Shown one piece after another: positions 51,525 to 62,171 of a stretch of DNA of 64,000 bases (position 1 is the first letter of the stretch; each line of letters begins with the position of its first letter). The DNA comes from an uncultured Bacteroidales bacterium (GTDB lineage Bacteria > Bacteroidota > Bacteroidia > Bacteroidales > F082): contig CAMVCZ010000003.1 in the NCBI GenBank assembly GCA_947166105.1, positions 62,001 through 126,000 of the forward strand. The letters are read 5' to 3'. A program made the position numbers and the translations under genes. Under the pieces are notes generated by a model. It did no database searches, was not told the origin of the DNA, and saw only the letters and a program-made list of their open reading frames with translations.

Positions 51525-52652
51525 TTACCTTGCTGAACAAACCAATCGCACCGACCGACCATAGCAGCGATTACTCGCATTGTTTGTAGTGAGGTACGAT
51601 TCTTTGATGCTCGTAAGATATGCGTAGGTGCTGTTGAAGTATGATGCTGACCAATAATAGCCACACAAACCGATTTCGCCGACCGAAGTGCCAAACCGAT
51701 AGCCGGCGGCAGGAAAGAAAACTGCACCAGCACCTTCAAGAATGGTCCATTGTGTTGCTGAAATGGTGTTGCTGTCAAATGTTGATTCGCTACTGTTAGT
51801 GTTGTTTAGGCTATAGGTGGCTGCTTCCCAATCGTCGGGCAACAGAATTACGCCGTTTGTGCCGTTCACCTGCGCCTTGGCGTAACGAATGCCTGATGAA
51901 GTGCTTCTCGTGTTGAAGACATAGCTCCATTCATCAATGAGCAAAGTGCGCCATGTGTTTGTGGTGTTTCCGCCGTTGCTGATAGGATTGTAAACGCCCC
52001 AATCAGCATTGGCATACATTCCAGTCAAATTGGATTGTCCGGGATGACCGTATTGGCTTCCACTTGAATAGCTGTAATCCCACGGATGATAGTAAGTGTT
52101 GCCGTTGTTCCAGCCGCTTGTAGCCCAACCAAACAAATCAATCCAACCATCGTAGGTGGGGGAGATGTTGTGGTTGTCACTACCAACGTAGTCCCATTGG
52201 TTTTCGGCAAAACGCCATGTGTCGGTGGAGGCTTGGTATTGCAGGTTGCCTTGCGAGAAATACACTGTAGTTGTATCACTCACCGAAAAGATGCCATCAA
52301 TGGCACCTGTGGGAACATTGCTTTGCGGATTAGGAACGCTGAAAGTCACCGTAACAGGTACCGTCCGGGTCGAATAGTAGTGGTAGCCGTATCCAGGATA
52401 AAACTCCGATAAGGTGCCTCTCCATTGCCCGTTGCCCGCGTAATGGGCAATTCCCCATCGCGCCTTGATGATGTCGCCTGTTTGTGGAGTGTATGACCCA
52501 AACGCCGTGGAGAAGTCCACTGTGTCAGTTCTCGGGCAGCTAATCCAAGTCCATCCTGGATGTAAAGTGATTGTAACTTCTTGAGCCTTAACATTTAGAA
52601 TTGCAGCCATTATTGCCAGCAGGCACAAAAGAATTGTTCTCGTTTTTTTCAT
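51525..52652 (-). CDS. secreted protein with FISUMP-like domain
   Basis: A 375-residue protein with signal peptide (MKKTRTILLCLLAIMAAILNVKAQ). Residues 24-110 form a small N-terminal domain (LHPGWTWISCP). The rest is a Cys/Trp/Tyr-rich domain ending in YGRSVRLVCSAR, the typical end of the Fibrobacter succinogenes major paralogous domain (C-type-lectin-like/FGE-like fold). Repeated elements such as WDYVGSDNHNISPTYDGWIDLFGW are characteristic in gut Bacteroidales. Expected at the cell surface; ligand unknown. It stands alone, and its 3' end is close to the V-ATPase promoter. Confidence 0.8.
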   Translation of the reverse strand: MKKTRTILLCLLAIMAAILNVKAQEVTITLHPGWTWISCPRTDTVDFSTAFGSYTPQTGDIIKARWGIAHYAGNGQWRGTLSEFYPGYGYHYYSTRTVPVTVTFSVPNPQSNVPTGAIDGIFSVSDTTTVYFSQGNLQYQASTDTWRFAENQWDYVGSDNHNISPTYDGWIDLFGWATSGWNNGNTYYHPWDYSYSSGSQYGHPGQSNLTGMYANADWGVYNPISNGGNTTNTWRTLLIDEWSYVFNTRSTSSGIRYAKAQVNGTNGVILLPDDWEAATYSLNNTNSSESTFDSNTISATQWTILEGAGAVFFPAAGYRFGTSVGEIGLCGYYWSASYFNSTYAYLTSIKESYLTTNNASNRCYGRSVRLVCSAR

Positions 52653-52696
52653 GTTTTGTGTTTTGTTGTAAATTCTTTTCTGTCAAACATTTTCCC

Positions 52697-53491
52697 TCAA
52701 ACCCGGTAATACGACGCCAAAATTCGAGCAAACCACTTGGCAGGCAGGATGTGCTTCAGCAAAACCGACAGTTTTTGCTCAAACGATGCCACCACATAGC
52801 CGTTTCGGGGATTGCCTTTTCTGATGATTTGGCTGATTTTACGGGCTAAAACAATGGGCTTGAGTCCACCGTTTTCGTCGTGTTCCACCTTCTCAATGGC
52901 GGTTTTGTAAATCGGGTAGGCTTGCAGGGCGGCTTGGTTTTCGGCTTTCTTGCGGCTGCCCGTGAATCCCGTGCTGAAATCGCCTGGACGAAGAACCACT
53001 ACTTTGATTCCCAAAGACTTGGTTTCCAATCTCAAAGCCTCGCAATAGCCCTCGATGGCGAACTTGCTGGCGGAATAGAAGCCTTGGAACGGCAGTCCCA
53101 TCAGGCCGCCGATGCTGCTCAATGCGATGATTTTGCCGCTGCCTTGCTTGCGCATGTGGGGCAAAACGGCATCCACACAATGCACCAAGCCCATGAAGTT
53201 GGTGTCCATCTGCAAGCGGACTTCCTCTTCGGAGGCAAACTCCAACGGACCGCCAATGCCCATGCCGGCATTGTTGACCAATACGTCAATACGACCTTCT
53301 TTTTCAACGATTTGTGCCACTGCATTTTCAATGGCTTCCTTGTTGCGAACATCGACATTGAAATAATGCACATTAGGCAAAGGCTCAACCGAGCGGCGAA
53401 CCGTGCCATAAACAATATGACCTTCATTCGACAGCAACCTGGCTGTTTCAAGGCCAAATCCGGAAGATATGCCTGTTATGAAAACAACCAT
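52697..53491 (-). CDS. short-chain dehydrogenase/reductase, candidate 3-ketosphinganine reductase
   Basis: A 264-residue SDR protein. N-terminal TGISSGFG is the dinucleotide-binding TGxxxGxG motif; NNAGMGIGG and YSASK with preceding Ser supply the catalytic set. I use ATG 53491, two bases after the SPT stop. As the next gene after serine palmitoyltransferase it may reduce 3-ketosphinganine to sphinganine, though other reductions are possible. The 3' end of the operon. Confidence 0.8.
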   Translation of the reverse strand: MVVFITGISSGFGLETARLLSNEGHIVYGTVRRSVEPLPNVHYFNVDVRNKEAIENAVAQIVEKEGRIDVLVNNAGMGIGGPLEFASEEEVRLQMDTNFMGLVHCVDAVLPHMRKQGSGKIIALSSIGGLMGLPFQGFYSASKFAIEGYCEALRLETKSLGIKVVVLRPGDFSTGFTGSRKKAENQAALQAYPIYKTAIEKVEHDENGGLKPIVLARKISQIIRKGNPRNGYVVASFEQKLSVLLKHILPAKWFARILASYYRV

Positions 53492-53493
53492 CC

Positions 53494-54690
<1,197 letters not shown>

Positions 54691-55815
54691 TCAGATTTGT
54701 TTTATATACGTTCTCGCTCTCTTGGTAAGGTCGTGTTCAAGATAGCGCCAAAGATTCTGCACGCTGGTGTTGTCCTCCAATTCGCGCGTCGATTCAATGA
54801 ATTTGATGCCGTTTTTCGTGATGCCTTGAGCAAACTTGTGGAATATCATGGCATTCACGCCCTTGTTCTTGTACTTTTCGTCGATGGCGATAAGAAGCAG
54901 GTCGATGGTGTCGTTGTGTTTCAGGGCTTTCAGCATGTGCAGCCAACCGAAAGGAAACAGCGAGCCTTTGGCCTTTTGCATGGCCTTGGCCAACGAAGGC
55001 AAGGCTACACCAAAACCCACCACTTGCTCGTCGGCATCGAGAACGATGGAAACGTAGTCGACATTGATGTTGGTTAGGAATTGCTTCTTCAGATCTTCGC
55101 ATTGCCCTTCCGAAAGGTCAGAAAAACCGTGCAAGGCGGCATAAGCCGAGTTGAGGCAACGGAACAGGCCGTCGAGATAGGGATGCAGCTCCGCACGATT
55201 GTGGAATTCGGCCTGATGCAGTCCGTTTTTGACGGAAACCAACTGGGCCATACGCTCATAACGGTCGGGAATGACCTCTGGAACCTTGATGAGATATTCC
55301 ACATAATCAGCATCTTTGGCATACCCCAATTCCGTCAGGTGCTTTTCATAATAAGGTGCATTGTATTTGCCGTAGGGGGTAGGCAGTTTGTCGAAACCCT
55401 CCACCAACACACCTGCGGGGTCAAACTCGAGGAAGCCCATAGGACCGTTTATCGTGTCCATGCCTTTTTCCTTGGCATAGCGTTCGATGGTGTCAATCAA
55501 GGCTTTGGAAACATTGCAGTCGTCAATGAAGTCAATCCAGCCGAAACGACAAATCTTTCTGCCTGTCTTTTCGTTGTATTTGCGGTTGATGATGCCCGCA
55601 ACCCTTCCGACCACCGTTCCTTTTTCGTCGTAGGCAAGCCAATACTTGCTTTCGCAAACTTCAAAGGCATGGTTCTTTTCAGGGGTTAAGGTGTCTAAAT
55701 CCATCGACTCGATTTGCGGAACATAAACAGGATTGTTCTTGTACAAGGCGTTTGGGAAATGCACAAACGCCTTCAATTCCTTCCTCGTATTGACTTCTTT
55801 TATCTTCGCAATCAT
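54691..55815 (-). CDS. GNAT-fold acyltransferase-like protein, sphingolipid operon
   Basis: A 374-residue cytoplasmic protein with GNAT-type elements: [13 protein letters not shown] near the start, [23 protein letters not shown] and, in the second half, [15 protein letters not shown] followed by [11 protein letters not shown]. It is normally annotated as an N-acetyltransferase-like or hypothetical protein. In Caulobacter the bacterial ceramide synthase belongs to the GNAT-like group, so an N-acyltransferase role on sphinganine is a reasonable hypothesis here; no direct evidence. It heads the operon, six bases before SPT. TATTTTTG (minus strand, 55820-55827) is only four bases before the ATG, so the mRNA may be leaderless. 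Confidence 0.75.
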   Translation of the reverse strand: MIAKIKEVNTRKELKAFVHFPNALYKNNPVYVPQIESMDLDTLTPEKNHAFEVCESKYWLAYDEKGTVVGRVAGIINRKYNEKTGRKICRFGWIDFIDDCNVSKALIDTIERYAKEKGMDTINGPMGFLEFDPAGVLVEGFDKLPTPYGKYNAPYYEKHLTELGYAKDADYVEYLIKVPEVIPDRYERMAQLVSVKNGLHQAEFHNRAELHPYLDGLFRCLNSAYAALHGFSDLSEGQCEDLKKQFLTNINVDYVSIVLDADEQVVGFGVALPSLAKAMQKAKGSLFPFGWLHMLKALKHNDTIDLLLIAIDEKYKNKGVNAMIFHKFAQGITKNGIKFIESTRELEDNTSVQNLWRYLEHDLTKRARTYIKQI

Positions 55816-55888
55816 CGTGCAAAAATACGTTTTTATGGAATACAGCGCACCAAAACCTTAAAATTTCTCGGATTTCAACCAAATTTAC

Positions 55889-55896
55889 TACTTTTG
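55889..55896 (+). promoter_or_regulatory. -7 box (TACTTTTG) of the carboxylase gene
   Basis: TACTTTTG lies 62 bp before the ATG at 55959, divergent from the sphingolipid promoter. Confidence 0.55.
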
Positions 55897-55958
55897 CACT
55901 TGCTTTCCACATGCACCGACAACTAAGATATAAAACTAATATTGAGAATTTTACCATC

Positions 55959-57566
55959 ATGCAGACCCTGAAATCCAACATACGCACCGACTCAGAGGAG
56001 TTCAAGCAGAACGAGAAGAACATGCTCGCGCTGATGGCGCAATACCGCGAGGCGATGTCGGCCTCGATGCAAGGCGGCGGCGAGAGTGCCGTGGCCAAAC
56101 ACAAGAAACGCAACAAACTCCTTGCCCGCGAGCGCATCGACCTCCTCATCGACCCGAACACGCCGTTCCTCGAACTTTCGCCGATGGCGGCCTACGACAC
56201 CTATAACAATGACTTCCCCTCGGCGGGCATCATCACTGGCATCGGCGTGATTCAAGGCAGGGAGGCGGTCATTGTTGCCAACGACGCCACCGTGAAGGGC
56301 GGTACCTACATGCAATACACCGTGAAGAAACACCTTCGCGCCCAAGAGATTGCGATGGAAAACCACTTGCCTTGCGTCTATATGGTCGACAGCGGCGGTG
56401 CCTTCCTTCCCGAGCAAGACACCGTTTTCCCCGACCGCGACCACTTCGGGCGTTTCTTCTACAACCAGGCGCGTATGTCGGCCATAGGCATTCCCCAAAT
56501 CGCTATTGTGATGGGTATGTGTACGGCTGGCGGTGCCTACGTTCCGGCCATGAGCGACGAAACCATCATCGTGCGCAACCAAGGCACGATTTATCTCGGC
56601 GGACCACCTTTGGTGAAAGCTGCCACGGGTGAGGTGGTCACGGCGGAGGAATTGGGTGGCGGCGAGATGCACACCTCCATCTCTGGTGTGGCCGACCATT
56701 TGGCCGAAAACGACCAACACGCCTTGCAGATCTGCCGCAACATCTTCAAGACTTTGGAAAAGTCGCATCGACAAAAACTTGACATGTTGCCCGTTGAGGC
56801 ACCTCTCTACGACCCTCACGACCTCTACGGCCTCGCGCCCATCGATTTCCACAAATTGGTCGACCCTCGTGAGATTATCGCCAGAATCGTGGACGGCAGC
56901 CGTTTCCAGGAGTTCAAGTCGCGCTATGCCACCACGCTTGTCTGCGGCTTCGCCCATCTGATGGGCTTCCCCGTGGGCATCTTGGCTAACTACGGCGTAT
57001 TGTTCTCTGAGTCGGCACTGAAGGCCACGCACTTTATCGAGCTATGCTGCCAAAGGAACATCCCATTGGTGTTTTTGCAGAACATCACGGGTTTTATGGT
57101 GGGCAAGCAGTACGAGCAGGGCGGCATCGCCAAGGACGGTGCCAAGATGGTTCATGCGGTCTCGAATGCCAACGTGCCGAAGTTCACGGTCATCTTCGGC
57201 GGCTCGTTTGGTGCGGGCAACTACGGCATGGCGGGTCGCGCCTACAGTCCGAGGCTGCTTTTTATGTGGCCCAACGCCAAAATCTCCGTCATGGGCGGCG
57301 AGCAGGCGGCCAGCGTCCTTGCCACGGTGAAGGAAGACCAATACAAATACAAAGGCCTTGAAGTGCCGAAAGACGAAATCGCGCAACTGAAGAAGGAAAT
57401 CTTGGCCAAGTACGACTACGAAGGCTCGGCCTTCTACAGCACTGCCCGCCTCTGGGACGATGGCATCATCGACCCCGTCGACACGCGCAAAATCCTCGCC
57501 TTGGGCATCGCCGCCTCATTGAACCAACCGTTCCCGCCGCAGCAGTTTGGGGTGTTTAGGATGTAG
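55959..57566 (+). CDS. acyl-CoA carboxylase beta subunit (methylcrotonyl-CoA carboxylase type)
   Basis: A 535-residue carboxyltransferase. I use the ATG at 55959 ([12 protein letters not shown]), which fits the family. Motifs: [13 protein letters not shown], [16 protein letters not shown] [40 protein letters not shown], and [19 protein letters not shown] with [15 protein letters not shown] in the second half. It transfers CO2 from carboxybiotin to an acyl-CoA. The nearest subgroup is 3-methylcrotonyl-CoA carboxylase beta; the biotin subunit is not in this window. DUF1295 gene follows. Confidence 0.92.
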   Translation: MQTLKSNIRTDSEEFKQNEKNMLALMAQYREAMSASMQGGGESAVAKHKKRNKLLARERIDLLIDPNTPFLELSPMAAYDTYNNDFPSAGIITGIGVIQGREAVIVANDATVKGGTYMQYTVKKHLRAQEIAMENHLPCVYMVDSGGAFLPEQDTVFPDRDHFGRFFYNQARMSAIGIPQIAIVMGMCTAGGAYVPAMSDETIIVRNQGTIYLGGPPLVKAATGEVVTAEELGGGEMHTSISGVADHLAENDQHALQICRNIFKTLEKSHRQKLDMLPVEAPLYDPHDLYGLAPIDFHKLVDPREIIARIVDGSRFQEFKSRYATTLVCGFAHLMGFPVGILANYGVLFSESALKATHFIELCCQRNIPLVFLQNITGFMVGKQYEQGGIAKDGAKMVHAVSNANVPKFTVIFGGSFGAGNYGMAGRAYSPRLLFMWPNAKISVMGGEQAASVLATVKEDQYKYKGLEVPKDEIAQLKKEILAKYDYEGSAFYSTARLWDDGIIDPVDTRKILALGIAASLNQPFPPQQFGVFRM

Positions 57567-57590
57567 TATTTAAATCGAAAAACCACAACT

Positions 57591-58535
57591 ATGAAAAAAA
57601 TGAACATTCCCCTCATCGGGACATTGATTGTGCTCTCGCTTGTCGTGTGCCCAATCCTTTACATCAATATGGGGCCTGCCCTCGATGCTTCGCAACTCGA
57701 AGTGCTTAAAACACTTGGTGTCATTGCTGGATGCAGCGCGTTTTTGTGCTTTGCGTTAGGCGAAATCACGGGCAACAACAGCCAAGTCGACAAGATTTGG
57801 AGCTTGCTGCCTATCGCTTATTGCTGTATTATCGCCGTCAAAGGCGGGATGCATCCCCGGTTGGTGGTGATGGCGGTGCTGGCAACCGTTTGGGGCTTGC
57901 GCCTGACCTTCAACTTTGCCCGAAAAGGGGCTTACAAACTGAAATTCTGGGAAGGGGAGGAGGACTACCGCTGGAAAGTGCTGCGGTCAACGCCTCCGTT
58001 TAAGAACAGGGCCGTGTGGCTCGTTTTCGATTTGTTCTTCATCTCGATGTATCAAAACGCCCTCATCCTAATGCTGACATTTCCAGCCCTTGTTTGCATG
58101 AATTCCACGGCACCATTCGGCTGGGTGGATGTGGTGGCAGCGGTCCTAATGTTGGGCTTCATCGTTTATGAGACTGTCGCCGATGAGCAACAATGGGCTT
58201 TTCATTCCAAGAAGAGGAGACTTCTCAATGAGGGACGAAAACTCGAAGACCTTCCAGCCCCTTATAATAAAGGATTCAACACCACAGGTTTATGGAATGT
58301 GAGCCGTCACCCGAACTATTTGGCAGAGCAGTCCATTTGGGTGAGCCTTTACATTTTCTCCATCGGGGCAGGCATTGGCATTGTCAATTGGAGTATGATT
58401 GGAGCGTTGCTTCTGATAGTCCTCTTCCTGGGCAGCACAAGCCTCGCCGAGGAAATCAGTAGCGGAAAATACCCCGACTATGCCGATTATTGCAAAAAGG
58501 TGAACAAATATTTTCCGGGAAAGAAATATCAATGA
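57591..58535 (+). CDS. DUF1295 membrane protein (steroid 5-alpha-reductase-like)
   Basis: A 314-residue membrane protein with about eight hydrophobic helices. The C-terminal part has FNTTGLWNVSRHPNYLAEQ and the block around YPDYADYCKKVNKYFP, typical of the steroid-5-alpha-reductase/ICMT-like superfamily. These enzymes use NADPH or SAM; the substrate here is unknown, perhaps a fatty acyl or isoprenoid. It follows the carboxylase gene by 24 bp and is probably co-transcribed. Confidence 0.85.
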   Translation: MKKMNIPLIGTLIVLSLVVCPILYINMGPALDASQLEVLKTLGVIAGCSAFLCFALGEITGNNSQVDKIWSLLPIAYCCIIAVKGGMHPRLVVMAVLATVWGLRLTFNFARKGAYKLKFWEGEEDYRWKVLRSTPPFKNRAVWLVFDLFFISMYQNALILMLTFPALVCMNSTAPFGWVDVVAAVLMLGFIVYETVADEQQWAFHSKKRRLLNEGRKLEDLPAPYNKGFNTTGLWNVSRHPNYLAEQSIWVSLYIFSIGAGIGIVNWSMIGALLLIVLFLGSTSLAEEISSGKYPDYADYCKKVNKYFPGKKYQ

Positions 58536-58556
58536 CCCGAAAGACCGAACCAACAT

Positions 58557-59576
58557 TTATAGCAGGCTCTTCGTCGACAGCAGCCCGCAAGCCGCATCAA
58601 TGTCCTGCCCGCGTGAGGCGCGGATGGTGGCGATGATGCCCTTGTCGTTCAGCGCGTCGCGGAACCATGTCATGGTGGCCATGTCGGGGCTTTTCAGCGG
58701 AATGTTCGGTACGGCGTGATACCTTATTAAATTAAAGCGGCAACGGGTGCTTCCGAGCAGTCGTGCAATCTCCTTGACGTGTTCCTTGCTCGCGTTGAGG
58801 TCCTTGAAGAGGATGTACTCAAACGACAAGCGGCGTTGTCCATGCCAGTCATGTTGCTTCACGGCGTGAATCACCTCCTTGATGGGATAGGTCTTCTCGA
58901 TGGGCATCAGTTTGAGACGCTCGTCGTGGAAGGGGCTGTGCATTGAGATGGCCAAATTGCATTTCGACTCCTCTAAGAAGCGTTTCAGGTTGGGAATCAG
59001 GCCACAAGTGGAAACGGTGATACGTGTCGGGCTCCAGCCCAAGGCCCACTCCTCGGTGAGGATGCTCAGACAGCGCAAGAGGTTGTCGTAGTTGGCCAAA
59101 GGTTCGCCCATGCCCATAAATACGATGTTGGTCAGCGTGTCGAATTCAGGTAGGCTGAGGATTTGATTCATGATTTCGGCCACGGAAAGGTTTTTCTGGA
59201 AACCTTGTTTGCCCGTGGCGCAAAAGAGGCAATCCATTTGGCAGCCCACTTGTGTGGAAACGCATAGCGTGGCGCGTTCCCTGTCGGGGATGTAGGCCGC
59301 CTCAACGAAATAATCACCGGCAGGGAAGAGGAATTTCTTCGTGCCGTCGGTCGACACTTGTTCCTTGACGGGAGCCTTCAATCCTGTTTCATAATGTTCT
59401 GACAGCAAGGCGCGTGAGGCTTTGCTGAGGTTGGTCATGTCGTCAAACGAGGCGCAACGTTTCAGATAAATCCAGTCCACCAATTGTTTGCCCGTGAACT
59501 TGGGCAATTCCAATTTCTCGACCACCTCTTGAATTTCGGCAGGGGTCTTGCCTAAAAGTATGTGTTTTTCTTCCAT
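58557..59576 (-). CDS. rlmN: 23S rRNA (adenine-2503-C2)-methyltransferase RlmN
   Basis: A 339-residue radical SAM enzyme that methylates A2503 of 23S rRNA and A37 of some tRNAs. The cluster motif CQMDCLFC is at the usual place, with GMGEPLANY for SAM binding, and FEYILFKDLNAS later. The cysteines needed for the methyl transfer chemistry are present, one in the loop before the C-terminal end (AACGL). TATTTTTG at 59581-59588 on the minus strand lies four bases before the ATG, pointing to a leaderless transcript. Confidence 0.96.
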   Translation of the reverse strand: MEEKHILLGKTPAEIQEVVEKLELPKFTGKQLVDWIYLKRCASFDDMTNLSKASRALLSEHYETGLKAPVKEQVSTDGTKKFLFPAGDYFVEAAYIPDRERATLCVSTQVGCQMDCLFCATGKQGFQKNLSVAEIMNQILSLPEFDTLTNIVFMGMGEPLANYDNLLRCLSILTEEWALGWSPTRITVSTCGLIPNLKRFLEESKCNLAISMHSPFHDERLKLMPIEKTYPIKEVIHAVKQHDWHGQRRLSFEYILFKDLNASKEHVKEIARLLGSTRCRFNLIRYHAVPNIPLKSPDMATMTWFRDALNDKGIIATIRASRGQDIDAACGLLSTKSLL

Positions 59577-59580
59577 GCTG

Positions 59581-59588
59581 CAAAAATA
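59581..59588 (-). promoter_or_regulatory. -7 box (TATTTTTG) of rlmN, leaderless arrangement
   Basis: The box ends four bases before the rlmN ATG at 59576, so transcription would begin at or very close to the start codon. Confidence 0.55.
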
Positions 59589-59644
59589 GTGAATGTTTCC
59601 GAACTATCTGGAAAAATGTTGTACTTTTGCGGTTGGGAATAGGC

Positions 59645-59704
59645 AATAAAAAAACCCGGATTCATCACCAGCATCTGATATCTGGGAGAGGAACGCCCGG
59701 GACT
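59645..59704 (-). ncRNA. candidate ~60-nt small RNA with terminator hairpin
   Basis: Minus strand: -7 box TACTTTTG at 59711-59718, predicted start near 59704, then a stem CCCGG...CCGGG (with an inner GTTC/GAAT pairing, a GC bulge and a second CCAG/CTGG stem) and a run of seven T's at 59654-59648. The parts promoter, folded body and terminator follow each other with no start codon. A plus-strand -7 box (59622-59629) lies on the other side, so antisense transcription is possible. Family not recognised. Confidence 0.5.
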
Positions 59705-59717
59705 GCACGACAAAAGT

Positions 59718-59837
59718 ACAAAAAAAAAGGAATACAACAAGCAGTTTTTTGAAAAAGTTTTCTCGACGGATAGAATGGAGCGTTATTTTTCGCTTTATCC
59801 AGATGACGAAGTGCGTGCAATTACGCATTATGAGTGA
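59718..59837 (+). pseudogene. N-terminal fragment of an Abi-family-like protein
   Basis: The frame reads KKKEYNKQFFEKVF, STDRMERYFSLYP and ends in ITHYE followed by TGA, resembling the first ~40 residues of Abi_2-type abortive infection proteins (a FF..RM.RY..L..N/D..A..LY pattern). No upstream ATG fits and the rest of the protein is missing. A remnant, read with moderate doubt. Confidence 0.35.
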
Positions 59838-59882
59838 GAAATTAGAAAAACAATGAATTGGACAAGTTGAGCATTGTCTCAA

Positions 59883-59988
59883 TCATAACCTATTCTTCTC
59901 CTCGTTTCCGGCACCGGTACCTTTGTACTTGCTGCGCGTGGTGTTGAACTTGTAGCGCACGGTGAGGCCTATCGCGCTTAAATTAATC
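59883..59988 (-). pseudogene. C-terminal fragment of an outer-membrane beta-barrel/TonB-dependent receptor-like protein
   Basis: Minus strand reads KINLSAIGLTVRYKFN, TTRSKYKGTG and AGNEEKNRL before TGA, the usual end of outer-membrane beta-barrel family proteins (TonB-dependent receptor-like). The rest is absent: the next sequence upstream belongs to the serine hydrolase gene, whose stop codon lies inside the fragment in another frame. Remnant of a deleted gene; the 59577-59982 gap thus holds remnants and a small-RNA candidate, no intact gene. Confidence 0.7.
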
Positions 59989-61170
59989 TTCAATCCACGA
60001 AATGCTCAGTTGCTCAAACAGATAAGGGATGTGGGCATAGGTGTCATCCTTAAGCCCCAGCCGCACCATAATCAGATTCTTGTAAGGATTCACATAGAGT
60101 ACCTGTCCGCGGATGCCCATAGCATAATAGCCAGGGAACTCTGGCTCATCGGCTCCGATGCAACTGGTGTTGTACCAACAGAAATGGTAACCCTCATTGT
60201 CCTGCGAATATGCTGTCGATTGTTCAATCCACGAATCGCTCACAATTCTCTTCTCGTCATATACGCCACGATTCAAATACAAGCGGCCGATTTTGGCAAG
60301 GTCGCGCATCGTCAAGGCAAGCCCGCCGAAAGCGTGTGCCGTGTGGTGCTTTTTGCTGTCATAATTTATGTAGGCCGGCGACTCCATCCTGAGTGGCGTC
60401 CAAATCTTTTCGCAAAGGTACTCGGCATAACTCCTCCCAACCGCTCTTTCAATAATGATCCCCAGCACTTCGCTTGTCATGCTGTCGTAGTTATATTCCG
60501 TGCCGGGTTCGCATCTGAATTTCAGCTTCCTAATCTGTGCCATGATATTGCGGCCATAGTTCAACTTGGCCATTGCGTTCAGGCGCTTGATGTCTTTTGT
60601 TTTTAGGCTCAGCGAATAGGTGTCGTCGAAGTCCAGACCGCTCCGCATATCCAGCAGATGGCGGATGGTCAGTTTTTGCCACATCGGGTCTTCCTTCTTC
60701 AGTTCGGGAAGGTAATCAGTTACGGCATCGTCAACACTTTTGATATAACCTTCGTCCACTGCAATCCCACAAAGAAGTGAGGTGACCGACTTGGTCACAG
60801 AGAAAACGCCTGCAATCTTGTCGGGGGTGATGTCTCCCGTACATTTCTCATAAACGATGCTGTCATTATGGATGATGAGTACGCCCTGCGTCTCCGTCTT
60901 GGGTCCGATGGCTTCCCACATCGTACAATTTGAATACATCCGGCCCTGATTAAAGAAATGCAAGGTGTCAATCCAATCAGCCTGTTTGGTTGCGCGGCAA
61001 AAAGTAAATACATCAGAACGATTGACGATGGTATCCTTCAGTTGCTTCTCATAGCTGAAACTCGTCGGTCCATAGGCCCCATCAGCCAAATACCCCCGTA
61101 CAATCGAGCAGGATGTAAATAATAATGAGAGAGCCGAATAAAGGATAATTGATGTCTTGTGTTTTTTCAT
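59983..61170 (-). CDS. serine hydrolase, beta-lactamase/class C family lipoprotein
   Basis: A 395-residue lipoprotein; start ATG 61170 gives a signal with lipobox LLFTSC. The class C/penicillin-binding-like fold is marked by SVTK with Ser124 and Lys127, EYNYDSMTSEVLG as the YxN region (Ser in place of Asn), and HAFGGLALTMRDLAKIG near the KTG-like segment. Most relatives are esterases or D-amino-acid amidases, not true beta-lactamases. It stands alone, and its 3' end abuts the receptor fragment, which suggests a deletion or insertion joined here. Confidence 0.88.
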   Translation of the reverse strand: MKKHKTSIILYSALSLLFTSCSIVRGYLADGAYGPTSFSYEKQLKDTIVNRSDVFTFCRATKQADWIDTLHFFNQGRMYSNCTMWEAIGPKTETQGVLIIHNDSIVYEKCTGDITPDKIAGVFSVTKSVTSLLCGIAVDEGYIKSVDDAVTDYLPELKKEDPMWQKLTIRHLLDMRSGLDFDDTYSLSLKTKDIKRLNAMAKLNYGRNIMAQIRKLKFRCEPGTEYNYDSMTSEVLGIIIERAVGRSYAEYLCEKIWTPLRMESPAYINYDSKKHHTAHAFGGLALTMRDLAKIGRLYLNRGVYDEKRIVSDSWIEQSTAYSQDNEGYHFCWYNTSCIGADEPEFPGYYAMGIRGQVLYVNPYKNLIMVRLGLKDDTYAHIPYLFEQLSISWIED

Positions 61171-61350
61171 CGCATCAGAGATTTGGTTGTTGAACATGAG
61201 TACTACGGATTTCTTTCGAAAAAGTTACAGTCTCGGTTTTTCTTGGTGCAAAAGAAGAGAATCGCCACGACAGCACCGCTACCCAAATGGGTGAAAGAAG
61301 TTTGCCAAAGCAAAGAATTACCCATTGGGGTAAGGGAATTACTAATTTTG

Positions 61351-61358
61351 TACTTTTG
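61351..61358 (+). promoter_or_regulatory. -7 box (TACTTTTG) of the LuxR-type gene
   Basis: TACTTTTG lies 21 bp before the ATG at 61380. Confidence 0.55.
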
Positions 61359-61379
61359 CAAGGCAAAACAAAGCAGAGA

Positions 61380-62135
61380 ATGATTCAAAAAGAGGATTTT
61401 TTCATCGAGGCAAACCGTGTGGAGGGCATCACAGAGGCCGATTACCTGCGAACCAAGCCATATATCGAAACAGCTAAAGCCTTTGCGCAAACGACTTACC
61501 AGTCTATTTACATCATCGATTACTTCAAGAAAAGTTTTCTGTATGTATCTGACAATCCGATATTTCTTTGCGGTCATTCCGCTAAAGAGGTGATGGAGAT
61601 GGGCTATGGATTTTATCTGAATCAGGTGCCAGAAATTGAAATCCCAATGTTGACGGAATTGAATCAGGCAGGTTTTTCGGCCTTCAATGCCACGCCGCGC
61701 GAGGAAAGAATGTGTTGCTTGATGTCGTATGATTTCCATATTCTTTCCAATAAAAAGAAACTGCTTGTCAACCACAAGATTACACCGCTTTTGTTGAACG
61801 AATTGGGGCAGGTATGGTTGGCGCTTTGCACAGTGTCTCTCTCCTCGCACAAGGAGGCTGGACATATTGAATTCCGTCGGATGGGAACGAGTCAGCATCA
61901 AGTCTATTCCTTGACCGAGCACCAATGGATTCCACAAGAGGAAATCAGGTTGAAGACCGAGGAAAAGGAAGTTTTGGTGCTTTCGGCGCGAGGCTACACG
62001 ATGAAGGAAATCGCCGAAAAGGTATGCAAATCCATCGACACGGTAAAGTTTTATCGCAAGCAAGTGTTTGAGAAATTGGAGGTTGAGAATATTACTGAAG
62101 CATTGTCGTTTGCTATTAATTATGGGTTGTTATAG
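61380..62135 (+). CDS. LuxR-type helix-turn-helix transcriptional regulator with PAS-like N-terminus
   Basis: A 251-residue regulator. The N-terminal part (about 40-130, FLYVSDNPIFLCGHSAKEV) looks like a PAS fold. The C-terminal helix-turn-helix (about 187-250) reads EEKEVLVLSARGYTMKEIAEK then SIDTVKFYRKQVFEKLEV, the LuxR/NarL pattern. I use ATG 61380, directly after the promoter; the frame opens further upstream but through the promoter. Target genes unknown; the divergent serine hydrolase is a candidate. Confidence 0.9.
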   Translation: MIQKEDFFIEANRVEGITEADYLRTKPYIETAKAFAQTTYQSIYIIDYFKKSFLYVSDNPIFLCGHSAKEVMEMGYGFYLNQVPEIEIPMLTELNQAGFSAFNATPREERMCCLMSYDFHILSNKKKLLVNHKITPLLLNELGQVWLALCTVSLSSHKEAGHIEFRRMGTSQHQVYSLTEHQWIPQEEIRLKTEEKEVLVLSARGYTMKEIAEKVCKSIDTVKFYRKQVFEKLEVENITEALSFAINYGLL

Positions 62136-62171
62136 TTTTTTTCTTATTTTTGCACAAATAATTGAAAGCAA

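Noticed and set aside
51416..51778. An N-terminal extension of the V-ATPase E subunit
   Set aside because: It would run through the operon promoter and the 3' end of the FISUMP gene and is not part of the subunit E fold.
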